From contig OW799233.1 in NCBI GenBank assembly GCA_941918925.1, positions 47,453,341 through 47,517,340 on the forward strand: a stretch of 64,000 nucleotides of DNA. The letters are read 5' to 3'. The notes under the pieces are model-generated. The model saw only the letters and a list, made by a program, of their open reading frames with translations. It was not told the origin of the DNA and made no database searches. The DNA comes from Phyto melanocephala (taxonomy: Eukaryota > Arthropoda > Insecta > Diptera > Rhinophoridae). Below, in pieces: positions 22,761-32,324 of this stretch; position 1 is the stretch's first letter; the number at the start of each line of letters is the position of its first letter. Both the position numbers and the translations under genes were made by a program.

Positions 22761-23072
22761 GCTGTAATACACGGCATGTTTTTACATCTGACTTTAAGAT
22801 TTGTGAGACATACGTATGTACATAAATTTACATGTCTGTCAAAATTGTACTTTTACAGGCAATCATCGCTGACGGCTTTGCAGCAGCAGAGATTTCTGCC
22901 ATCGGCTGATGTCGCATGTTTTGAGAGAAGAAAATACAGCGCGCTCTAATTGAAATTTTGTCAGATGTTTCAAAACAAGTTTTTTACAGAAGTAATGTAA
23001 CACACGACATGTTCGTATTTATCAGTGTAGAATTTGTCAAGTCAGATGTAAAAAACATGCCGTTTATTATAG
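22761..23072. mobile_element. MITE, ACACGGCATG family, inverted full-length copy
   Basis: The left end is TGTAATACACGGCATGTTTT; the right end is AAAAACATGCCGTTTATTAT. The inside is the reverse complement of 19739-20042 (for example the TTTGTCAAGTCAGATG block near the right end matches the left end of that copy). It abuts the next MITE with only 8 bp between. Confidence 0.85.
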
Positions 23073-23080
23073 TCTTTAAA

Positions 23081-23603
23081 GCTCTAAACACATAGATGAC
23101 AGCAGACTTCACAACTTCAAATGCTGCCAACTTCAAATGCTGCTCTAAAGTCAGCTTCATAGTTATTTTGAAGGCAGCAACAACATAATAATCAGCTGAT
23201 GTGTATTTTAGCAATACAAATTTCAGGGATGCCGCATATATATTTTATAATGAATAAAATTAAAGTTATTGATAAAAAAAAAATGTAATAATATCACGAA
23301 AAACTATAAAAACACATGAATTTATTTCTTTATTGTATTTTTGTAATGTTCTTTTATGTTTAATATTAAAAATAAGTTTTTGTTCTTATTTTTCCAATTT
23401 AATATATATAATGGCAACACTATATTTGTTCATTGCTGCCCGTCAAAATAGAAAATAGCCTAAGTTGCCAGCAGCAGCAGCAAATGCTGTTGTGCAGGCG
23501 TGCTGCTGTGCTGCCGTCAAAATAATCGTTTTCATTTAAACACATGGATTTTATTTTTGACATATTGCTGCTTGCTGTCTGCTGTCGTCTATTTGTTTAA
23601 AGC
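23081..23603. mobile_element. MITE with CAGCAG-rich body and 26-bp TIRs
   Basis: The left end is GCTCTAAACACATAGATGAC; the right end inverted reads GCTTTAAACAAATAGACGAC. Both continue into AGCAGAC, so about 26 bp pair. The body has duplicated AACTTCAAATGCTGC (23113 and 23129) and CTGCTGC-rich sequence near 23470-23515. No coding capacity. A target duplication is not evident. Superfamily undetermined. Confidence 0.75.
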
Positions 23604-23631
23604 ATAAGGCCGTGAATGGCTATCAGATTTA

Positions 23632-23790
23632 CTGCCTCTTCAACGATGTCGGAAGAAAACCCAAGCAAAATTTCATTCGTACAAATACGTTGAAAACAAA
23701 AACAAATTTTTAGTTTTTGTTGTTGTTTTCAATATATTTGTACGAATGAAATTTCGCTTGGGTTTTCTTTCGACATCGTTGAACAGGCAG
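23632..23790. mobile_element. 159-bp fold-back MITE, TTA duplication, PIF/Harbinger-like
   Basis: The two halves are near-perfect inverted repeats: CTGCCTCTTCAACGATGTCG at the left, and CTGCCTGTTCAACGATGTCG inverted from the right. Arms are about 70 bp and a short loop lies near 23710. It is flanked by TTA on both sides, and the paralogous MITE at 54581-54893 shows the uninterrupted sequence there. A 3-bp TTA/TAA duplication is the habit of PIF/Harbinger elements; the assignment rests on that and is tentative. Confidence 0.8.
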
Positions 23791-23927
23791 TTAATCGTTC
23801 GCTACGTCAAAATTTGTATGTGTGTTTAAAAGGTGTGATACATAGTATGGACAAAAAGTTCATATAAATAAATATGTGACATATTATTTGACTATTGTAT
23901 CAGATTTGATAATCTTTTGGAAATTCT

Positions 23928-24135
23928 CAAGGCATATTTATTCATCAGGTAATTGCAGTTCGGAGAGTATTTTTTGTTTATATTTTTTATATATGAAGTT
24001 TGACATTTGAAATAAATTAGAAAAGAGAGAAAATTGTTTTTTATTTATGCATTTTGACAGCTGAAATTTAAAATAAGTGTTGAAAAAAATAATCAGCTGG
24101 CGAATCAAGAGTACCTGATGAATAAATATGCCTTG
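23928..24135. mobile_element. hAT-like MITE with 8-bp target duplication
   Basis: The TIRs are CAAGGCATATTTATTCATCA and its inverted partner (TGATGAATAAATATGCCTTG); the pairing extends to about 25 bp. It is flanked by GAAATTCT (23920-23927) and GAAATTTT (24136-24143), an 8-bp duplication with one change. CA(A/G)NG starts and 8-bp duplications are typical of hAT elements. The empty site, AATCTTTTGAAAATTTTC in reverse complement, exists in the paralogous MITE around 54748-54765. 208 bp, non-coding. Confidence 0.87.
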
Positions 24136-24523
24136 GAAATTTTCATCAAATATGTAGTAGTTTCTGTGCCATCAGAGTTGCTTTATGTAAAACAAGTATA
24201 TCGGTGTGGCATGCAATCACACATTTTGTATATATTTTCTCATGTAGGACAGAAATCATCAGATTTTTATAGGACGTAATTGCCCGACTTTGTAGAATAG
24301 TCAGTCACGGCCTTTTTGTTGGAAACCGCTGGTTTTCATTTTAAGTAATTTCATTTAATTTTATTTAAAAAAAAAAATTATTAGTTTTTTTTAACTGTTT
24401 TATATAAGTGTTTGCGATATTCTGTGGGGTCTTAATAATAAATTAAATTAAAACTTATAGGAGGGGTTTTATTTTGCTTAATCCCAAAGGATTAATAAAA
24501 AATGTTTAACAACTTCAATAGTA

Positions 24524-25250
24524 ACAAGTAACAATGCTATATTCGGCCGTGCCGAATCTTATATACCCTTCACAACGTGTAGTCATGCAATAACAATTGT
24601 TTGTATCACCATTCATCCCATATAAAATACGTGCATACGTACACGTTAGAATAAATGTGGCATCGAATCCCAGCTGAGCCAAAAAAATTTTATTTTATTT
24701 TATTTAATATATTATTTATATTTTATTATTTTTTTTTATATTTTTTTAAAATTTTTTTAAAAAATTTTTTTAAATTTTTTTAAAATTTTTTTTTTTAGTT
24801 TTTTTTATTATTTTTTTCTTATTTTTAATATTTTTTTTTTTGTAATTTTTTTTGTTTGGTATGTTTTTTACATGTATGTATGTATGTATGTTGTTGTTGT
24901 AATTGTGAAAAAAAACGAGGTGGTCGTGGTTTTTTGCTCATATCTCAGAAAGTTATGGGGCGATTGTGCTGAATTTCAATAGCGATTCATTCCTGGATAT
25001 TTCCAAGAGATTGATACCATATACAGATCTGAGGAACATATGGCTGCTTCTAAAAGTTGATTTCAACCAACACACGAACAGACGGGCAGACGGATAGACG
25101 GACAGACGGTCAGGGCTTAATCGACTCCTCTATTCATAAGCTTTCAGAAAATATATACTTTATGGGGTCGGAAATGAAAATTGTAGAAATTACAAACGGA
25201 ATGACAAAGCTATATATACCCTTGTGCACCACAGGTGAAGGGTATAAAAA
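24524..25250 (+). mobile_element. Helentron-associated interspersed element, type B
   Basis: It starts ACAAGTAACAATGCTATATT, then the hairpin TTCGGCCGTGCCGAA and TATATACCCTTCAC. It ends CCACAGGTGAAGGGTATAAA, so CCCTTCAC and GTGAAGGG form subterminal inverted repeats. A (GTCY)n tract on the opposite strand (CAGACGGATAGACGGACAGA at 25079-25098) precedes the TATATACTTTATGGGGTCGG core. An internal T/A low-complexity tract (24682-24850) follows a tRNA-like tag. The frame 25057-25287 is spurious. Confidence 0.82.
24655..24850. repeat. tRNA-like tag plus T/A low-complexity tract, second copy
   Basis: Carries the same GTGGCATCGAATCCCAGCTG tag as 17587-17606, followed by about 165 bp made almost only of T(n)A words. 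See the entry at 17585. Confidence 0.4.
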
Positions 25251-26740
25251 AAGCTACAATAAACGATGGGCTAATCAAAAACTGTGATCATTGCAGATTA
25301 GTTTTATAAATTACTTTTAGAGGAACAAATATATTTAAAATTGAAAAGGATTAACATTATTTTCCATTCTAAAATCATTTACTGGTTGTTTTTTGGAAAC
25401 ACTTCCACAAAAATTCCCATGATATTTTTTTTCTTTAACTTAAACTACACAACAAACTGATCAACATAAACAACAAAATGTTGGCGTAATATAAAATTTA
25501 TTAGAAAAATCCAATAAAAAACTAAACAACAAGCAGCAGCCAATACAGCAAACGAGCAACTTAATTAAAAATGAAGAAAAACAGTCCGACACAAACAAAA
25601 AAATTAAATCCTCATTAAAGACGTATTAAATAAATAAACCACACACAGTAATTTAAGAGAAAAACAATATAGAAAAATCCTCAAACAACCAACAACAATT
25701 TAGCAGCAGCACTCCAACAATTTCTTTTTTTTTTTTTTTACTAAAATGACAACTTAATCTTAAAGATTTAGCTTTTGATACCGCACACGATAACAACTAA
25801 TAAAAATTGAACAACTAAAGCAACTAAAACGGCAGCAAAGTGCAGTAATCTGTTGTTTTCCTTAAAAGCGAACGAAAGATTGAACAAGCGAATGAAAAAC
25901 TAAAATTAAAAAACAATGAAATTTTTAATTTATTAAAAATAGAGGGCAATAGGGGAAAAATCACTAGCAATAACAATAACAAAAAAAAATTCAAAGAGAA
26001 CTTTTTTCTAAGCTGAGAAAAAAAAAAAGATATTTAAAGTTTAACAAGCCAAATTGACAGCAAACAACCAACCAAACATCCAGCCAACAACAACAACAAC
26101 AATAAAATCAACTACAACATGTTTAAGCAACAAGATGAGATACAAAAAAAAACTCAATAGCGACATTATTAGAGCCATAAAACACAACAGGACAATATGT
26201 AACAACAGCAGCAACAATGAGAAGCAAAAACAGCAACAACAAGCAAACAACATTAGACAATGATTAAATGTAACAAGTATTTACATCATTAGAAAGCTAT
26301 TAGTTTTGTTGCTGCTACTTACTGCCAAGGCAGCAGAAAAATAATAACAACAACAATACAAAAACATATGTACAGACTAAACAATGGCCCATACAGGGAC
26401 CACAAACAACAGCAAACAAAAACAAATATTGATTGAGGAGTCAAAACAGACAGTGGGCCTAATGGAGCGTGGGTTCAAAAATTTTAAAACACTCTTAAGG
26501 ACAGATATGATTTAATTGTCACAGATTATTTTGAGGTTAAGGAGAAAATATATGTTAATAGTTAACATACCTGCTATATGACAAAAGGATTGATTTTATT
26601 TGTTTCGATGTAACTAAATTATGTAGCACATCATCGTTATTATAGCGAGACGAGAAAATGGCGAAATATAATAGTATGAGCTGTTTTTTTTTTGTAACTT
26701 TTTAGTATACGTTGACAAATAACCATCTAAAAGTAGCGCT
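25251..26740. other. A-rich stretch with CAA/CAG microsatellites
   Basis: From about 25440 to 26420 the plus strand is A/C-rich with many CAACAA and CAGCAGC runs, resembling long 5' UTR or regulatory sequence of flies. The open frames on either strand (26041-26253, 26054-26263) are low-complexity products of these repeats. A non-coding exon is possible but cannot be shown. Confidence 0.45.
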
Positions 26741-26929
26741 CTGTTCGTCAAGTTAACGGTGCGCAAATTCGTTCATCCGTGCAGAAAATACGCAATACTA
26801 TGAACCAATTTACCAATTACTACTTTTACGTTCTAAATAAAAACAGTACACAGTTGTTTTAAGCACATGCACATCTCCAGCTTTTATAATGTTCCTTTTA
26901 AAATATTTTTTTATATGATTTTAATGCGT

Positions 26930-27375
26930 TGTGCGCCGCTGTAGACGCGAGTGCAACAGAAGACTCGAATTTATTGATCCGACGCCATTCTTACCAACTC
27001 AGTCACTGCCCGTCCACTTCTCGGAAAATTTTAAAGATTTTTATCATCAAATCACCTCAGTAGAATTGGTAAATTATTTAAAGGTAAAATGCTTCCAACA
27101 AGATAACGCGACATGCCATGCACATAAAACCGTCACTTTGTTGAACCTTCGTGAACGAAATACGTATCTAAAGAAATCTGTGATCTGTGAATTTGCCACC
27201 TCTGGACTACATATATTTTGTGGAGAAACATCAAATCTCTGGTACATGCTGATTAACAAGCAATGATTGATCATTTAAAAGACAAGATTCAACGTACTTT
27301 TGACAAAATAAGAGCGGGAATGCTTGACATGATGGCGATCATAACGCGCATTCAAGGACGCCATATGAAATTATT
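26930..27375 (+). pseudogene. mariner-type transposase fragment
   Basis: CFQQDNATCHAHKTVTLL (around 27090-27143) matches the second catalytic Asp block of mariner-like transposases. In another frame from about 27209, ILWRNIKSLVHAD continues after an in-frame stop as QAMIDHLKDKIQRTFDKI, the conserved C-terminal part that precedes the end of these proteins, ending near RIQGRHM (27366). The third-Asp region between them is scrambled. It is a different family from the fragment at 4340-4880, judging by the C-terminal sequence. Dead copy with several frameshifts. Confidence 0.82.
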
Positions 27376-27418
27376 TCTAAATATTTGTAAAATGACATGA
27401 AAAAATTTTGGTAATTTC

Positions 27419-27463
27419 CAAGGCATATCCATATGAATATATGCCATATATGGATTTGCCTTG
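27419..27463. mobile_element. 45-bp hAT-like fold-back remnant
   Basis: CAAGGCATATCCATATG and ATATGGATTTGCCTTG form an inverted pair around a ~10-bp loop. The flanks are GTAATTTC and ACAATTTC, possibly a decayed 8-bp duplication (6 of 8 match). The first ten bases, CAAGGCATAT, equal the TIR start of the hAT-like MITE at 23928-24135. It may be a minimal derivative of that family. Confidence 0.5.
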
Positions 27464-27929
27464 ACAATTTCATTGAATTTTTTGTGTCTTAAATTTTAAA
27501 AAAAATTATGCCTTTAAAAAAATATCTAATACAATTAGAAAGTTTGTGAAAAGGACCAAGTAAAGTTTGACTTGATTGAGCTTTGCAAATGTTTCAAAGA
27601 TTTGGTGTCAAAATAATAAGATTGATGTAATACAACGACGTCTTTGACGGCTTTGTCAACTTTAAAATTTTAAGAAGCACCAAAACCGAAAAAAAATGTT
27701 TAAAACAAAATATTTCAGCAAGCATTGGGATTCTTGGCGGGGGATCCTGTAACTGAAATATTAAACTGGTATATTCTTTCGTATGTATATTTTATGTCTA
27801 AAAGCTTAGTGGAAAAACTAATTCCATATTTATTTCTCTTAAGAGGATTTCTAAGTCAGGTACATGCCTCAAAAGTGTGGTAATCCAAAACCAAAAGATA
27901 AACAAGACAGTGCTGCATCAACTAAATGC

Positions 27930-28556
27930 GGTGCCATGGTAACCACATTAACAATGGCTATTGCAAATATTCTACCAATTCTGCTAATTAAGACATATGT
28001 AGGTGAAATACATATAAAGCTACCTTGGCCGATACTAGATTAATCGCAATGGGTGGATGGCTGGTGAGAGGCCATAAAACCAGACACCAAAGAATGTAAC
28101 AATATCGGAACACGGAAAATGGGATGATTAGGGTTAAAAATACCCAAGGTGTCGATCTTTATACAGACAGATCGAAGATTGCTGACCGAACTGGGATGTG
28201 TTTATATAACTTAAGCTGAAACAATATTTATGTCTAGCAGTTCACAATACTACTTCGCAAACAGAGGTAAATATTTATGTCTAGCAGATCACAATTCTAT
28301 TTCGCAGGCTGAGATTATGGTAATTACGAAAGATATCAAATGGATAAAGGACACTGATAACGTACCTCTGATTTGTATCTCTACGGATAGCCAAGAAGAC
28401 CCTAACAATGAAAAAGTTGAATCTGGGAATGTCCTGCAATGCAAGAGTAAAAAAAAATTCGCATGAAAATTGCAAAAGTCTAGAAATAATATGGATACCA
28501 AGACATCAGGTCATAATCGGAAACGAAGAAGCCGGCAAATTATCAAAAATGGGAAT
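27930..28556 (+). pseudogene. LINE ORF2 remnant with RNase H domain
   Basis: Readable in broken frames on the plus strand. A segment MAIANILPILLIKTYVGEIH (~27954-28013) resembles the linker before RNase H in I-type LINEs. VDLYTDRSK (28150-28176) carries the first RNase H Asp, SQAEIM (~28305-28320) the Glu, and STDSQ (28380-28394) the second Asp. IPRHQVIIGNEEAGKLSKM (~28494-28550) is the C-terminal W/IPGH..IxGNE block. A ~45-bp direct repeat at 28222-28266/28270-28307 and several stops and frameshifts interrupt it. Clade (I/LOA/related) not resolved. Confidence 0.75.
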
Positions 28557-28853
28557 GTAGTTTTTATTACAATGTAATAAAAAATACTAGGATGCATAAA
28601 AAAGATTTAATCATAATTTTGAAGAATGTTGCAATTACGAAAGTACTTAATTGTTTACATTTTTTTATATGGAGTTTGAGTTTTTGAGAAGTAGAGTATA
28701 AAAAGCCTCTCTCTCACACCACCTTGTAAATAAATATACTGTTTTGAAAACGAAATCATGAAAAATGTCCAAAAACAATAATGTAAACAGTGTAGATTTC
28801 GATCAAGATTTTAATTAAAATCTACTAGATTTCGCGCAGGTGTAAATGTACTA
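28557..28853 (+). mobile_element. MITE, TACTACATTTACACCT family, left-truncated copy
   Basis: Its right end (CTAGATTTCGCGCAGGTGTA, then AATGTACTATA) and its body match 29670-29970, but the left TIR is missing. The body has GTATAAAAAGCC, a good TATA box, followed by ATGAAAAATGTCC about 75 bp downstream. This suggests it keeps the promoter end of a larger parent element. Confidence 0.75.
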
Positions 28854-28984
28854 TAAGGAGATTAACTAGTGTAATAACAGATCACACAGAGTTGAGAACT
28901 CATCTAGTTCGAAAAACAATACCTTTGTCCTGGACACTCAAATTAGAAATTCCTTAGAAATGGGTTCCTGACGTAGTTGAATAA

Positions 28985-30660
28985 ACGGAATTAAGATTAT
29001 GTTATAAGCGCACAACAAGCCATGTGGACATGCGTATATATATAAGCAAGGGTGCTTATTGTCGCTATTACTTTTAGCCGATGATAGTGCCGTAATGCAA
29101 CTAATGATTAGAAATCTGGAAAATTATTGTTATATGTGGAATCTTGAGGTTAATCTGGAACAAATCCGAAATTCTAATATTTAGAAATGGTGGCCGATTA
29201 AGCCGGCAAGAAAAATGGCTTTTTAAGGGAGAAGAAGTAAAAATATCATTCGAATTTAATTACTTGGGAGTAATCGTTACGCCGAAGCTAAAGTTCAATA
29301 AACATTTAGAAAAAAGAAGCATACAAGCGAAAAACGCAAAAAACACAACATGGCAAGATATAATTGGGAAACAAGAAATTAATTTAAGAATGAAGTGGTA
29401 GGTTTATCTTGCAGTATGTAGAGCAATACAATCATATGCGGCTCAGATATGGGGTTTTAGACATTTTGAAGAAGTAAATAAGCTGCAACGATATTACACG
29501 AAAAAAGGTTTACTCCTAATACTACATTTACACCTACACCAAATCTAGTACTTACGGGATTTTGAACGAAATCTTGTTCATTTCTACCAGATTTCCCATA
29601 CAAAACGAAATCTACTTCACAACTAGATTTTGGCAAAATCTACTTAAAATCTAGTACTACTTCGTGATGCAACTGTGGTTTTTATAAAAATGTAACAAAA
29701 TATACTACGCTGCACACAAAAGAATTTAATCATAATATATAAGGTGGTTGCAATCGCACAAGTACTTTATTGCTTAAATTTTTTTCATATGGAGTTTGAA
29801 TTTTGGAGAAGTAGAACATAAAGAGCCACTCATACCACCTTGTAAATAAATATATTGTTTTGAAAACGAAATTTTGTAAAATGTCAAAAAATAGTGGTGT
29901 AAACGGTTTAGATTTTAATAAAGATTTTAAATCAAATCTACTAGATTTCGCTCAGGTGTAAATGTAGTATTACTACATTCTTATGCTAGAAACTATTGCT
30001 GAAGACAGTCATATTTATACTTTGGGGTTCAATCTTAAATATTTAAGCAGAACAATGTTCCATTAGGGAGAAGACAGATTGCTTCACCAGCTATCCTTAA
30101 TATTATTACGTCATAACATTTTCTGGGCAAACGAATTAAAGTCGAAAGCTTAGTCATTTAACATTCATTTGCCAGAAACAAACCCAACTGAGTTACAATG
30201 GAAGCAATTTAGCACGGAACTACTAAATAATATAAAAAGTAGTACCTTAAATGAAAGATTGCAAAGAAAATCTGAATCAACGACAAGAATCTACAAATAC
30301 CTGGATTATGAAAGAGGAAACCATTATTTCCAGGAAAATTTTAACACAAATAATATTACTTGGATCTTTAAAGCACGTAGTGGGCTTATTGCGTTAAACT
30401 ACAACATGTTTGGTGTGTCAGACGTAGACAGGTGTTGTAAATTGTGCAATCTGCATGAATTGGAAACTTTTCAACATTTTCTTGGGGGCTGTCCAGTGCT
30501 AAAAGAATTTAGGCTTGCTTGCTTTCAAAAATCTAATTTAACGGAAGAAGAGATAATTCATATTTTAAATGGTATAAATGAAGAAGACTGGTCAAACTTA
30601 GTTAAATATTTGAAATGTACTTTAAAATACAGAAACTTTTTGTTAACTGAATTTAATTAA
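28985..30660 (+). pseudogene. Non-LTR retrotransposon ORF2 C-terminal part, split by a MITE
   Basis: Reverse transcriptase and C-terminal domain of a LINE. LLLLADDSAVMQLM (29066 onward) is the (Y/F)ADD palm motif, followed by RNLENYCYMWN. After a frameshift, KSEILIFRNGGRL and FNYLGVIVTPKLKFNKHL are typical thumb-side blocks; then YAAQIWGF (~29436). The reading resumes beyond the MITE (29517-29972) with YILMLETIAEDSHIYTLGF (~29975). The last frame, 30169-30660, ends with a cysteine-histidine module (CCKLCNLHELETFQHFLGGC) that closes ORF2 in many insect LINEs. The RNase H remnant at 27930 belongs to a different insertion, since it lies upstream of the RT. It is 5'-truncated and dead. Clade uncertain. 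Confidence 0.83.
29517..29972. mobile_element. MITE, TACTACATTTACACCT family, complete copy
   Basis: The left end is TAATACTACATTTACACCTA and the right end GGTGTAAATGTAGTATTA, inverted. The flanks allow a TA duplication, but this is not certain. The body is rich in AAATCTAG/CTAGATTT words (several inverted pairs near 29540-29665). It sits inside the LINE 28985-30660 and breaks its RT frame, so it is younger than that LINE. 456 bp, non-coding. Confidence 0.8.
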
Positions 30661-31919
30661 TTTTATAACAATAATTGTTACTTATTTTTTTCCCAAAAAT
30701 GCTGATGAATAATTAATTGTGATCGTTCGACAGACGTTTTTAAAAAACATGTCGTTAATATTCTATTTTATTTTCTTGTTTTTATGCATAAATGCATCAT
30801 TGAATTAAACTTGTAAATTGATCTTTAACATATTTATAAATAAAGAAAAATTCTAAATATCAACGTGTTTGGACTTTTAGTGTTCCTCAACTTAACCTAA
30901 GGCAGGTATATATGACTTTAATGTTAATACGACAGCTAATTGTAAGGAATTACAGGCACATTTATTAAAACAAATAATTTTAAATAATGTTTCGACTTTT
31001 ATTTCGGGGAACTTATAATAAAACAAAACAAAAAATAACTATTACTTGATTTCGATAACGAAATATTGTTCTAGAGACCACAATGTGACCGTCGTAATTA
31101 TGTCGCAACCATGGTTCTTCTTTCCGTGTAATTTATTCTCTACTATTGTTGCACTAAGTGTAAAATATTAAAGGTTTACTTCAATAAAAACACTTTTTAA
31201 TTTGAAATTAATTATTTGGTGCTACCAAAAAAAGCACTGAAACCGACTTGAAAATTTTAAAAAGCAAAATAAAACAAATTTATCTGCAGTTTTTCCTGAA
31301 GTAAAAAATTAATACAAAATTAAATTTGATCTAAAAAACTTATCGATAGTTTTCTTTAAAACTCAGACCCACTGTTTTGTCGGCGTTAGAAAGAAAAGAC
31401 ACAGTAATCAGACACAAAAAATTAGATCGCAAAAAAAACATTGTTAACAAACTCTTAAAAAATCCTAACAATGGCCAATGAAATAAAATCTCCAAAGCAA
31501 AAACAGAGCAGACCTTTTTCAACATTTTAATTTCTCAAATCACCATAAACCGCTATTTAGTTTATTTCTTTTGCTGGTGATATCATTGTTATTGTTCTCG
31601 TTTCTTTCGTTAATTCTTCTTTTAATCTATACTGATTCCTTAATCTTTTAATTTTCCAGTGACGCAAAAAATGCCATCATCATTATCGACTACTTAATCG
31701 GATTTGTTGCCACATGTAGAAAAAATTGTAAATGAAACGAAACACAAATTTATCTTCTTATTTTTGCAACTTGATTAAAAATTATACAATAAAACACACT
31801 ACCGCCTGCTTGCCTACTTGTCTGAATGTAAGGAAAGGCTTGCAAAAATACTTTGAAAAAACTAGAGCTAAAGAAACTTGATATATTTAAAAAAAAAAAA
31901 TTATATATTTCCAAATAAT
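30661..31919. other. AT-rich intergenic stretch
   Basis: The first ~200 bp may be the 3' UTR of the LINE (AATAAAGAAAA near 30838). Beyond it no gene or repeat is recognised; the frame 31340-31525 (-) has no signature. Confidence 0.45.
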
Positions 31920-32324
31920 TTGTTTCTAAAACATTTCCCGATTTGTGCAATATTTTTTTACGAATAGCCCTAGAGACGTATCTATCAGCAATACGAAAGC
32001 TTTCTGTAGTGCTAAAAATGTTAATGTTTGTGGTACAAATATGAAAAGAAACCGAGGCAGTCATGTTTCTTTGCTTATATCTCTAAAATATTGCGATTGT
32101 TCTGTACTACAATAGCGATTTATTCCCTAATATTTCTAAAAGATTTATACCACATACGGATCTGTGCATTATGCGGGGTCTTCTAAATCTTATTTCAATC
32201 AACACGCGGACAAGCGATGAGATGGACATTGTTTTATTGACTTCCCTATTCATAAGCATTGAGAAGAAGAAAGGTCGGAAGTGAATATTATAGAAATTAC
32301 AAACGGAATGACAAATCTATATAC

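Larger units (their letters stand above)
23607..24313. mobile_element. MITE, AGGCCRTGACTGACTAT family, carrying two nested MITEs
   Basis: The ends are AGGCCGTGAATGGCTATCAG and, inverted from the right, AGGCCGTGACTGACTATTCT. It matches 54581-54893 in inverted orientation along its length: for example TCCTACAAAGTCG, CTGTCCTACATG, AGAGTTGCTTT and TGTATGTGTGTT all have counterparts. After removing the nested insertions at 23632-23790 and 23928-24135 with their duplications, about 330 bp remain, close to the 313-bp paralog. No target duplication was found. Confidence 0.85.

Noticed and set aside
17200..25250. A CRISPR-like array or satellite from the regularly spaced motifs
   Set aside because: The regular spacing belongs to tandem Helitron units with no unique spacers, and the organism is clearly eukaryotic.
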